A stretch of DNA of 15,349 nt from JAVBKP01 sp031553975 (GTDB taxonomy: Bacteria > Bacillota > Clostridia > Peptostreptococcales > Anaerovoracaceae). This document shows, one piece after another, positions 1 through 7,063 of the stretch. The stretch covers positions 1 through 15,349 of the forward strand of contig JAVBKP010000083.1 of NCBI GenBank assembly GCA_031553975.1, in the 5' to 3' direction. Position 1 is the stretch's first letter; every line of letters begins with the position of its first letter. Position numbers and translations under genes: made by a program. The notes beneath the pieces were generated by a model, which worked only from the letters and a program-made list of their open reading frames with translations, was not told the origin of the DNA and ran no database searches.

Positions 1-92
1 TTACAGCACTTGCAATTGTTGGATTTGTGCTTGCTACAATCATTAGAAAAGCAACATATGGTAAAACCGCTGAACAAATCGGTTTTAAATAA
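1..92 (+). CDS. C-terminal end of a membrane protein (partial)
   Basis: An open frame enters from the left edge and stops with TAA at 90-92. The 29 visible residues are a hydrophobic stretch (TALAIVGFVLATII) followed by a basic, polar tail (RKATYGKTAEQIGFK), which is what the last transmembrane helix and cytoplasmic tail of a polytopic transporter look like. The family cannot be named from so little. A strong hairpin terminator follows 15 bases later, so this is the last gene of a rightward unit. Its position beside an IclR regulator and a 2-oxoacid operon would suit a substrate permease, but that is inference. Confidence 0.6.
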   Translation, partial: TALAIVGFVLATIIRKATYGKTAEQIGFK

Positions 93-106
93 ACTCCACA
101 TTATAC

Positions 107-140
107 ACAAAATGGCGTGCCGCACGGCACGCCATTTTGT
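107..140. terminator. Bidirectional hairpin terminator
   Basis: A perfect 15-bp inverted repeat (arms 107-121 and 126-140, ACAAAATGGCGTGCC and its complement) with a 4-nt loop lies between the convergent membrane-protein and IclR genes. The outer part of the stem is A/T rich, so it can give an A-rich start and U-rich end on either strand. Confidence 0.8.
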
Positions 141-143
141 GGC

Positions 144-902
144 TTATTCCTCAATGACCCCAAGCCTTTCTAATACATCTAAACATGCCTTTTGCAGTTC
201 CATCACATTGTTTTCAATGGTCTCAGGTGTCATTCTACTCACCGCCATAGAAATACTGATGCCTGCCACATATTTGTTGTCTATGATAATGGGATGCGAT
301 ACACAAGATATAAAAGGGGAAAACTCACCGACCTCCGTGGCATACCCTTGCACCCTAACTCTATCAATATCTGCAAGAAGAACATCTATATTGGAGATGC
401 TCCTTTCTGTAAAGACTTCAAATTCCACACCTTTATACAATTCACGTATTTGCTCATTTGTTAGCCCACTCAAAAGAATTTTCCCTATGGAACAAATGTG
501 GGCAGGCACCACAAGCCCCATACTTTTAATGGTTGGCTGATGAGTAGCCCCCGCAGATTCAAAAATATACGTTACATTTCGGCCATCTAGCACGCCAGCA
601 CTCACACTACAATGGAGTTTTTTGCTCAGGCTCGTGGCAACAAAACGAAGTTCTTTAGGCAAATCCACCTTTGAGAGGCAGTTAGAACTTTGCTTTATCA
701 GCTTTGTACCTACATAATATACACGTTTATCATCACGATAGGCAAGAATATCAAGGGCACATAGCTCTTGCAGCATGACATAAAGAGAGCTTTTGGGAAT
801 GTCAAGATTCTTTTGCATATCTGTTAAGGTTGGCGGGCTTTGACAATTGATAATGTAATCAATAATGTGAAATATTTTTCCGATAGTGTTAGTTTTTGTC
901 AT
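144..902 (-). CDS. IclR-family transcriptional regulator
   Basis: The 252-aa product has the two-domain IclR layout: an N-terminal winged helix-turn-helix (about residues 5-65, including SSLYVMLQELCAL as the recognition-helix region) and a C-terminal GAF-like effector domain with the typical segment GLVVPAHICSIGKILLSGL and a later SCVSHPIIIDN segment. Start: the ATG at 902 is chosen over the in-frame ATG at 911 because AGGAG ends directly against the upstream ATG, whereas it sits 9 nt before the one at 902. IclR proteins bind small organic acids and repress or activate neighbouring catabolic genes. It is divergent from the 2-oxoacid oxidoreductase operon, with several dyads in the shared 240-bp region, so it probably controls that operon and perhaps itself. 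The effector is unknown; a 2-oxoacid or amino acid is a reasonable guess. Confidence 0.88.
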   Translation of the reverse strand: MTKTNTIGKIFHIIDYIINCQSPPTLTDMQKNLDIPKSSLYVMLQELCALDILAYRDDKRVYYVGTKLIKQSSNCLSKVDLPKELRFVATSLSKKLHCSVSAGVLDGRNVTYIFESAGATHQPTIKSMGLVVPAHICSIGKILLSGLTNEQIRELYKGVEFEVFTERSISNIDVLLADIDRVRVQGYATEVGEFSPFISCVSHPIIIDNKYVAGISISMAVSRMTPETIENNVMELQKACLDVLERLGVIEE

Positions 903-975
903 AAATACCATCTCCTATGTTAAAAGTTAGTTCCATCATGATGAAAGCCAAAAAACGTAATTTTAGTTGAAATTT

Positions 976-988
976 ACTGATTATCAGT
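976..988. promoter_or_regulatory. Short palindrome over the iclR promoter
   Basis: ACTGAT-T-ATCAGT is a perfect 13-bp palindrome overlapping the -10 end and predicted start point of the leftward iclR promoter. It is a plausible autoregulatory operator, but short enough to be chance. Confidence 0.3.
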
Positions 989-1014
989 ATAACATACTCG
1001 AACCATAAGCGCAA
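986..1014 (-). promoter_or_regulatory. Candidate promoter of the iclR-family gene
   Basis: On the minus strand TTGCGC (1014-1009) is followed after 17 nt by TATACT (991-986). The -10 is good and the -35 matches in its first three bases. It would give a leader of about 75 nt for the regulator. Confidence 0.45.
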
Positions 1015-1055
1015 TTTGTTCAGGATACTAAACTAGATGCAAATTATTGAACAAA
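1015..1055. promoter_or_regulatory. Spaced inverted repeat upstream of the 2-oxoacid operon promoter
   Basis: TTTGTTCA (1015-1022) and its exact complement TGAACAAA (1048-1055) are 8-bp arms whose centres are 33 nt apart, about three helical turns. The pair lies immediately upstream of the -35 box at 1070 and downstream of the divergent iclR promoter. It could be a two-half-site activator or looping site for the IclR protein. Confidence 0.35.
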
Positions 1056-1069
1056 GTGCCGTTTTTGTG

Positions 1070-1098
1070 TTGACTTTGGCAATTGTATTAAATATAAT
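1070..1098 (+). promoter_or_regulatory. Sigma-A promoter of the 2-oxoacid oxidoreductase operon
   Basis: TTGACT (1070-1075), a 17-nt spacer and a perfect TATAAT (1093-1098). This predicts initiation near 1105, leaving a leader of about 40 nt before the first ATG. The near-consensus boxes suggest strong expression unless repressed. Confidence 0.8.
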
Positions 1099-1104
1099 AC
1101 AATT
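1081..1104. promoter_or_regulatory. Operator-like perfect dyad over the -10 box
   Basis: Arms AATTGTATTA (1081-1090) and TAATACAATT (1095-1104) are exact complements around a 4-nt centre, giving a 24-bp site that contains the whole -10 box. This placement is typical of repressor operators that block polymerase. The divergent IclR protein is the obvious candidate ligand, which is inference. Confidence 0.6.
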
Positions 1105-1144
1105 ATCAGTAGAAGAAAATCAGTATAGGATGAGGAGGCAGGAT

Positions 1145-1345
1145 ATGGGTAAAGCAAAAGTCAATATAGAGCTTTGCAAAGGATGCTTTATATGTGTAGT
1201 GAATTGTCCGAAAAAGGCAATATCCATACAAGAAAAAGTGAATAAAAATGGGTATCAGACAACAATGGTTGATGAAGCACTTTGCATAGGATGCGGTGCG
1301 TGCTACAAAGTTTGTCCAGATTATGTATTTGAAATAAGAGAATAG
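1145..1345 (+). CDS. 2[4Fe-4S] ferredoxin-type (delta) subunit of 2-oxoacid:ferredoxin oxidoreductase
   Basis: A 66-aa protein with two complete CxxCxxCxxxCP motifs: CKGCFICVVNCP near the N terminus and CIGCGACYKVCP near the C terminus. These bind two [4Fe-4S] clusters that pass electrons from the thiamine diphosphate site to soluble ferredoxin. The ATG at 1145 is chosen over a possible in-frame start at 1037 because it follows AGGAGGCAGG at correct spacing, and because the earlier stretch runs through the promoter. It is the first gene of the operon and is followed 11 nt later by the alpha subunit, the usual order for KorDABC/VorDBAC enzymes. Confidence 0.9.
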   Translation: MGKAKVNIELCKGCFICVVNCPKKAISIQEKVNKNGYQTTMVDEALCIGCGACYKVCPDYVFEIRE

Positions 1346-1356
1346 GGGGTAGTGAC

Positions 1357-2433
1357 TTGTCAAAATTACTAATGAAAGGCAATGAGGCTATTGCAGAAGG
1401 TGCAATTAGTGCAGGATGTCGGTTTTATGCGGGATATCCTATTACGCCTCAAAGTGAAATTCTAGAATATATGTCAAAGCGTATGCCAGAAATTGGCGGG
1501 GTTTTCATGCAGGGAGAATCTGAAATAGCAAGTGTTTCCATGCTTTGGGGTGCAACAGCAGCAGGCGCAAGAGGGATGACTAGTTCATCAGGCCCTGGTT
1601 TTACACTAAAGCAAGAAGGCATTGCGTATATTGCGTCTTATGAGATTCCAGCAGTTATTGTCAATGTTATGAGATATGGCATAGGCGGAGGAGACATCAC
1701 CCAAGGCCAAGATTCCTATCTTCAATGCGTCAAGGGCGGCGGCAACGGTGATTATCGCCTGATCGCGTTGGCACCTAACTCGGTGACAGAATGCGCACAG
1801 CTTACATACGAGGCCTTTGAAGTGGCCGAAAAATACTTGAACCCAGCCATGGTTGTATGTGATGGTGCTATTGGTCAAATGGTAGAGCGATGTGAGTTAC
1901 CAACACCAAAAGAGCATGATATTAACAAATTTGAATGGTACATAAAAGGCCGACCAGAGGCAGAGAAAAAATATGTAGCCACCAACAAAAACTGGTATAT
2001 GGGCGAGCGTGAATGGGAAAAAACAGTTCACGACAAATACCAAAAGATCATGAAAGAATATCAAAAATGGGAAGATTTCATGACAGAGGATGCGGAAGTG
2101 ATTCTTGTAGCCTATGGGGTTTCTTCCAGAGTATGTAAAAAAGCTGTTAGAGATGCAAGAGCCGAGGGCCTAAAACTTGGACTGATTAGACCAATCACCT
2201 TATGGCCATACCCTAGAAAAGCATTTGAAAACATCTCAAGCACAGTGAAAGCATTCATGACTGTTGAGATGAATATTACGGGACAAATGGTAGAAGATGT
2301 TATATTAGCAACAAAATGCAAATATCCTGTTTTCTATCACGGAACAGCAATAGATATTCCAGTAGAAGAAGATATTATCCAAAGGTGTAAAGATATTCTT
2401 GCAGGCAAAATAACGCCTGAGGAGGTGCTATAG
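1357..2433 (+). CDS. vorB: 2-oxoacid:ferredoxin oxidoreductase alpha subunit, VorB-like
   Basis: This 358-aa protein has the alpha-subunit hallmarks: LMKGNEAIAEGAISAGC at the N terminus, GYPITPQSE (residues 26-34), the acidic GESE segment near 53-56 that lies at the thiamine site, and TSSSGPG (75-81). The GGGNGDYR-LIALAP segment (about 127-142) resembles 3-methyl-2-oxobutanoate (branched-chain) oxidoreductase VorB more than 2-oxoglutarate KorA, so branched-chain 2-oxoacids are the favoured substrates; this assignment is from family resemblance only. Translation starts at TTG (1357), supported by AGGGGGT six bases upstream and by the conserved N terminus. The stop overlaps the beta-subunit start by one base, indicating translational coupling. 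The enzyme converts 2-oxoacid plus CoA to acyl-CoA, CO2 and reduced ferredoxin. Confidence 0.88.
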   Translation: MSKLLMKGNEAIAEGAISAGCRFYAGYPITPQSEILEYMSKRMPEIGGVFMQGESEIASVSMLWGATAAGARGMTSSSGPGFTLKQEGIAYIASYEIPAVIVNVMRYGIGGGDITQGQDSYLQCVKGGGNGDYRLIALAPNSVTECAQLTYEAFEVAEKYLNPAMVVCDGAIGQMVERCELPTPKEHDINKFEWYIKGRPEAEKKYVATNKNWYMGEREWEKTVHDKYQKIMKEYQKWEDFMTEDAEVILVAYGVSSRVCKKAVRDARAEGLKLGLIRPITLWPYPRKAFENISSTVKAFMTVEMNITGQMVEDVILATKCKYPVFYHGTAIDIPVEEDIIQRCKDILAGKITPEEVL

Positions 2434-3173
2434 TGGCTGAATTTAAAAAACCTAGTTTAATCGTAAAGCCAGCTGGCTACTGTGGTGGTTGTGGCCATGG
2501 GATAGGGCAAAGACTGATAGCAGAAACAGTGCAGGAACTAGGTCTTGTAGATAAAACTGTTGCTTGTGTTGACATTGCTTGTGGATTTTGGTCATTAGAT
2601 GCAGTTAACTTTGACGGAATAGCAGGTCCACACGGTCGCTGTGCGGCTGTGGCAACGGCCATAAAAAAAGTCCGTCCTGACGGCAATATATATGTCTATG
2701 CAGGGGATGGCGCATCGTATAGCATTGGACTAGCTGAAACCATGTATGCAGCCATGAGAGATGTGCCAATCACAATGATCGTAGTAAACAACGGCATATT
2801 TGGCATGACGGGGGGACAGATGTCACCGGCTACAACATTGATTGGAGACAAGACATCTAGCTCGCAAAAGGGCCGAACGCAAGAGTACAATGGTTCACCA
2901 AATGACATGTTAGCTACACTTGCAACGATAGATGTGGAGTTCATAGCAAGAGGCGCATTATACTCGCCAGCAGAAGTGAATAAAACAAAGTCTTACATCA
3001 AAAAAGCCTTTGAAAATCAAACAAATAAGAAGGGGTTCTCGATTGTAGAATTACTGTCACCTTGTCCGACCAACTGGGGCATAGACCCAGTCAAGAGCAA
3101 TGAGAGAGTAAGAGATGAAATGACCAAAACATTCCCATTAGGCGTGGTAGTAGACAGAGGAGGTAAGAAATAA
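2433..3173 (+). CDS. 2-oxoacid:ferredoxin oxidoreductase beta subunit (thiamine diphosphate-binding)
   Basis: The 246-aa product is the catalytic thiamine diphosphate subunit. The GDG motif (GDGASYSIG, near residue 90) followed by the NN motif (IVVNNGIFGMTGGQ) forms the Mg-thiamine diphosphate site. Four cysteines match the [4Fe-4S] ligands of the family: C17 and C20 in CGGCGHG, C50 in DIACGFW, and C211 in LLSPCPTNWG. It starts at GTG (2433), overlapping the alpha stop by one base, with GAGGAGGTG just upstream inside the alpha gene. Length and motifs fit KorB/VorA. It is complete with no missing active-site motif. Confidence 0.9.
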   Translation: MAEFKKPSLIVKPAGYCGGCGHGIGQRLIAETVQELGLVDKTVACVDIACGFWSLDAVNFDGIAGPHGRCAAVATAIKKVRPDGNIYVYAGDGASYSIGLAETMYAAMRDVPITMIVVNNGIFGMTGGQMSPATTLIGDKTSSSQKGRTQEYNGSPNDMLATLATIDVEFIARGALYSPAEVNKTKSYIKKAFENQTNKKGFSIVELLSPCPTNWGIDPVKSNERVRDEMTKTFPLGVVVDRGGKK

Positions 3174-3712
3174 TGGCAGATATTATTTGCTCTGGTTTTG
3201 GAGGTCAAGGAGTCCTAACAGCAGGACTTATTATGATAAATGCAGGTGCAGACATTGATAAACATGTGTCTTGGAGCCCTTCTTACGGCTCAGAGATGCG
3301 TGGTGGTACAGCCAACTGCAACATTGTTATTAGCGATGAAGAGGTGGGCAGTCCCTATCCCAACAAAATAGATATCCTAATCGCTATGAATGAGCCTTCA
3401 GTGGATAAGTTCATGAGCAAACTTCGCCCAGGTGGCAAAATGTTTGTAAACAACTCAATTTTACACGAAGACAAAGTTCTTAGAGAGGATATTGAAGTAT
3501 ATTTTGTAGATGCATCTACAATTGCCTCAGACTTAGAGAATAAAAGAGGTGCCAACATCGTAATGCTAGGTGCCATGGTAAAAGGTACAGACCTATATGA
3601 AAAAGACAAGTTTGCAGAGAGCTTAAAGAAATACTTTGAAGAAAAAGGCAAGCACAACCCTAGGAACATTGATTGCTTTACAGCAGGATATGAAAAAGTC
3701 ACAAGGAGGTAG
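3173..3712 (+). CDS. 2-oxoacid:ferredoxin oxidoreductase gamma subunit
   Basis: A 179-aa POR-gamma domain protein, beginning with the diagnostic CSGFGGQGVLTAGLI and continuing with SYGSEMRGGTANCNIVIS and the PNKIDILIAMNEPS segment. This domain closes the CoA-binding side of the heterotetramer. The ATG (3173) overlaps the beta stop TAA by one base and follows AGGAGG, so alpha, beta and gamma are coupled for equal synthesis. Length is normal for a stand-alone gamma subunit. Confidence 0.9.
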   Translation: MADIICSGFGGQGVLTAGLIMINAGADIDKHVSWSPSYGSEMRGGTANCNIVISDEEVGSPYPNKIDILIAMNEPSVDKFMSKLRPGGKMFVNNSILHEDKVLREDIEVYFVDASTIASDLENKRGANIVMLGAMVKGTDLYEKDKFAESLKKYFEEKGKHNPRNIDCFTAGYEKVTRR

Positions 3713-3715
3713 CGT

Positions 3716-5812
3716 ATGGACCTAAACGGATTATTAAAACCCAAGTCATTTGCTATCATTGGCGCTAGCGAAAAAGACGGTATTGGTGGTGATGTTTGTA
3801 GAAATGTAATGGCATTCATGGAAGACATTAGCAAAGTTTATTTTGTCAACCCAAAACGTGAAACAGTATTTGAGAAAAAATGCTATCCATCTATAAACGA
3901 CATTCCAGAACCTGTAGATTTAGCTGTACTTTGCACACCAATGGGTGCTGTGTATTCTGTCATGGAGCAAGTGGCTGCCAAAGGATGTAAAGGTGCCATC
4001 ATATTTGCCAGTGGTTTTGGCGAGGCAGGTCCAGAAGGCAAAAAGGCAGAGCAAGAGGTAGTGGATCTGTGTATTAAGCATCATATAGCTCTCATGGGAC
4101 CTAACTGTGCAGGATACGCAAACTATGCAGAGGGCATATTCCCATTTGCATTCCTAGCCGAGAAAAGAGACAGAAAAGGATCTATTGGGCTAGCATCTCA
4201 GAGCGGACAGGTTTGCCTATCAGGACTTGACTACTATCCAATGAGATTCTCATATGTGATTTCTTCAGGCAATAGCCCAGTGATTTCCATTGAGGAATAC
4301 ATAGATTTCATGGTAGATGATGAGAGCACAAAAGTTGTAGCCGCCTATGTTGAAGGCATAAAAAAACCAGAAGTGCTAATTCGTGCTTTTGAAAAGGCTG
4401 CCAAGAAGAAAAAGCCAATCGTTTTACTAAAGGTGGGACGATCAGATAAAGCATCAGAACTAGCCGCCTCCCACACAGGAAGCCTATCTGGTTCAGATAA
4501 GTCTATTGATGCCATCATGGAAAAATTCGGCGTTATCCGTGTAAATGACTTGCAAGAACTATATGCAACTTCTATTGCGCTAGCTACACTTGCAGAACTG
4601 CCAAAAGGCAAAAAAGCAGTATTTGTCAACGTATCTGGTGGAGAGGCTGGTGTTACCGCCGACCTTGCCTATTTGAATGATATTCAGTTATCTAACCTAG
4701 GTAGGGATACACTTGATAAAATTGGAGCCAAGCTACCGTTTTATGCCACACCTAACAATCCACTAGATGTAACGGGTACTGTTGCATATGACACAGAAGC
4801 ATTGGCATATACAGTAGAGCAGCTCATGAAAGACCCAGAGGTAGACTTTGTAGTTATGGCATACACCATCACATATGTATTTGCTGATATGTGTGTTCCC
4901 TACATGGTTGCATCCTTAGAGGCAGTTGCAGACAAAGAGTTCAGAAAGCCAATATTTTGGTTGCCTTTCACAGAGCACTCTCGCAACGAAGAGTCCTCAG
5001 ATAAACTATTAAAAATCAATGTACCGCTGCTCCCTACAGGCGAGTATGGGCTAAAAGCAATTAAGAACGTACTGCGATTTGCAGCCTATGACCATACAAA
5101 AGTCAATATGGAAATCGGATTGCCAAAGCCGGTAGAACAGGTAAAAACACAGGCCTATTCAGAATATGACAGCATGATGAAACTAAAAGAAAATGGCGTA
5201 CATATTGACGAGCAGATCGTACTAAAATCCCCTGATGATGTGGAGAAAATCTGTGACAAGATTGGTTTCCCACTGGTTTTTAAAATCGACTCACAAGACA
5301 TTTTGCACAAATCAGATGTTGGCGGGGTTATCCTGAAAATCGACTCAAAAGAGAGGGCATTAGAAGCATATGATCAAATCCTAGCCAACGCTAAAAAACA
5401 TTGCCCAGATGCTAAAATCAACGGAGTACTAGGCAAAAAAATGCTTGGTATGGGTGTGGAATTCATCGTAGGCGTGAATAACGACCCACAGCTAGGACCA
5501 ATGGTTATGATTGGGTTAGGCGGTGTTTTCGTAGAAATATTCAAAGATGTGGTATTGCGCCCAGCAAAACTTTCACGTCATGAGGCTATGGAGATGATTC
5601 AATCCCTCAAAGGCTACAAAATGCTAGAGGGCTATAGAGGCAGTACACCAAAAGATGTAGATGCCCTTGCTGACTTCATCGTATCTATTGCAGAATATGC
5701 CTACAACCACAAGGATACTTTGAAAGAATTAGATATAAACCCAGTTTTTGTGTATGACAAAGGAAAAGGCGTGGCAGTAGCGGACGCTTTAGTAATCGAG
5801 TATGTACAATAG
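3716..5812 (+). CDS. ADP-forming acyl-CoA (acetate-CoA) synthetase, fused alpha-beta
   Basis: This 698-aa protein has the fused layout of NDP-forming acyl-CoA synthetases: a CoA-binding Rossmann domain (about 5-135), a ligase-CoA/succinyl-CoA-synthetase-like region (about 150-460) and a C-terminal ATP-grasp domain (about 480-698). The phosphorylated histidine lies in AASHTGSLSG (H253); the ATP-grasp half has HKSDVGGV (H531), the second histidine region implicated in phosphate transfer. VNVSGGEAG (about 305-312) is another family signature. It makes acid, CoA and ATP from acyl-CoA, ADP and phosphate. AAGGAGGT ends 5 nt before the ATG, and the gene begins 3 nt after the gamma stop. Next to the oxidoreductase, its substrate is probably the acyl-CoA made there, for example isobutyryl-, isovaleryl- or acetyl-CoA. 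Confidence 0.9.
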   Translation: MDLNGLLKPKSFAIIGASEKDGIGGDVCRNVMAFMEDISKVYFVNPKRETVFEKKCYPSINDIPEPVDLAVLCTPMGAVYSVMEQVAAKGCKGAIIFASGFGEAGPEGKKAEQEVVDLCIKHHIALMGPNCAGYANYAEGIFPFAFLAEKRDRKGSIGLASQSGQVCLSGLDYYPMRFSYVISSGNSPVISIEEYIDFMVDDESTKVVAAYVEGIKKPEVLIRAFEKAAKKKKPIVLLKVGRSDKASELAASHTGSLSGSDKSIDAIMEKFGVIRVNDLQELYATSIALATLAELPKGKKAVFVNVSGGEAGVTADLAYLNDIQLSNLGRDTLDKIGAKLPFYATPNNPLDVTGTVAYDTEALAYTVEQLMKDPEVDFVVMAYTITYVFADMCVPYMVASLEAVADKEFRKPIFWLPFTEHSRNEESSDKLLKINVPLLPTGEYGLKAIKNVLRFAAYDHTKVNMEIGLPKPVEQVKTQAYSEYDSMMKLKENGVHIDEQIVLKSPDDVEKICDKIGFPLVFKIDSQDILHKSDVGGVILKIDSKERALEAYDQILANAKKHCPDAKINGVLGKKMLGMGVEFIVGVNNDPQLGPMVMIGLGGVFVEIFKDVVLRPAKLSRHEAMEMIQSLKGYKMLEGYRGSTPKDVDALADFIVSIAEYAYNHKDTLKELDINPVFVYDKGKGVAVADALVIEYVQ

Positions 5813-5846
5813 TTAAAAAAATAAAATTTTAAAGGAGAAAACTGAA

Positions 5847-7016
5847 ATGGAATTAAAAGCAGGACAAAGACAACCTTATGTACTTTATGAGTGGCATGAT
5901 CCAGAAAGCACAGCAGTAGGCTGGATCGCTGTGTATAACTTCGTTAATCACTTTTGTAGTGGTGGCACTAGAATGCACCCTTCTGTTACACCAGAAGAAG
6001 TGTACCGTCTAGGAAGAGCCATGGCGTACAAATACAAGGCGTGTGAGTCAACCACCACGGGTGGCTGTAAGGCTGGTATTGCCTATGACCACAAAGCACC
6101 GGACGCTAGAGATGTGCTAAAAAGATTTATGGTTGCAGCAGTGCCACTGATGAACCACGGTGTTAACCTTGGTGGAGACCTTGGTGTTGATGCCACAGAA
6201 GTATTCAAAATATGGGGAGAAATCGGATGTGACGTTCCTCAAACCAGAGCCATGAAAAAAGATCCAAAGGTAATCGAAGGAACTAAAAACCACGATATCG
6301 CAGCAACGCTAAAACTAGACAGATTCTATACATACGACATGATTACAGGCTATGGCGTGGCCCATGGTGCAGATGAACTTTGGACACTGAGAACTGGCAA
6401 GAGTGGAGATGGTGCCAGCGTTGTGATTCAAGGATTTGGATGTCTAGGTGCAAGCTGTGCATACAAACTTGTGAAAATGGGATACAAAATCGTTGGTATT
6501 GCTGACGCAAACGGAATGGCATACTGCGAAGACGGACTGGACATTGACTTGCTAATAGACAATAGAAAGCGAGTTGGAGAGATCGACTATGACAAAATGC
6601 CAGAAAACTACAAGCGCATGAAAAACGCAGAGTGGTTAGATGTTGACTGTGATATCTTGATTCCAGCCGCACTAGAAGATGTACTTAACGGAAATAACGC
6701 TGACAAAGTACGTGCCCAAGTGATAGCAGAAGGTGCTAATATTTGTACCACACCAGAAGCTGACGACATTTTCTTCAAAAAAGGCATTGACGTAGGCGTT
6801 GACTTTACTGTTAACCTAGGGGCTACACGTTGGTATGACTCAGTTATATTCAATGTAGTGAGCTCAGACCCACAAGAGGGTATTGACGACGTTGAACAAA
6901 TAATCAGAAAAGACGTAAAACTTGTATACAATGAAGCAAAAAAATCAGGCAGAAAACCACGTGTGGTAGCGGAAGAAATTTTTGCGCCAGATACATTTGA
7001 CGCACCAGATATGTAG
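5847..7016 (+). CDS. Divergent Glu/Leu/Phe/Val-type amino acid dehydrogenase
   Basis: The 389-aa product keeps the amino acid dehydrogenase plan. Residues 39-42 (GGTR), K62 in MAYKYK and K75 in GGCKAG correspond to the substrate-binding lysines of leucine and glutamate dehydrogenases; D111 in LGGDLG matches the catalytic aspartate; GFGCLG (196-201) is the dinucleotide fingerprint, with D220 at the end of the second strand, favouring NAD. VNLGATRWYDS replaces the usual VNAGG near the C-terminal hinge. Compared with leucine dehydrogenase there is about one extra residue between the two lysines and a longer stretch around 128-165, so substrate cannot be assigned. RBS AAAGGAG precedes the ATG. 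It lies 34 nt after the synthetase with no terminator between, so it is probably the last gene of the operon, deaminating an amino acid to the 2-oxoacid used upstream. Confidence 0.82.
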   Translation: MELKAGQRQPYVLYEWHDPESTAVGWIAVYNFVNHFCSGGTRMHPSVTPEEVYRLGRAMAYKYKACESTTTGGCKAGIAYDHKAPDARDVLKRFMVAAVPLMNHGVNLGGDLGVDATEVFKIWGEIGCDVPQTRAMKKDPKVIEGTKNHDIAATLKLDRFYTYDMITGYGVAHGADELWTLRTGKSGDGASVVIQGFGCLGASCAYKLVKMGYKIVGIADANGMAYCEDGLDIDLLIDNRKRVGEIDYDKMPENYKRMKNAEWLDVDCDILIPAALEDVLNGNNADKVRAQVIAEGANICTTPEADDIFFKKGIDVGVDFTVNLGATRWYDSVIFNVVSSDPQEGIDDVEQIIRKDVKLVYNEAKKSGRKPRVVAEEIFAPDTFDAPDM

Positions 7017-7024
7017 GTAAAATA

Positions 7025-7056
7025 AAAACGGGGTGGTTGTTGAACCGCCCCGTTTT
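7025..7056. terminator. Bidirectional terminator between the fermentation operon and the aminopeptidase
   Basis: A 14-bp stem (arms 7025-7038 and 7043-7056, one T-G wobble) with a GTTG loop. The A-run on one side and T-run on the other make it work in both directions; the minus strand continues as TTTTTATTTT. It separates convergent genes that end at 7016 and 7064. Confidence 0.9.
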
Positions 7057-7063
7057 CTATGAT

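Noticed and set aside
10..540. Open rightward frame of 176 codons across the left end
   Set aside because: It is antisense to the well-supported IclR gene, passes through the terminator hairpin and has no family resemblance; the true rightward frame at the edge ends at 92.
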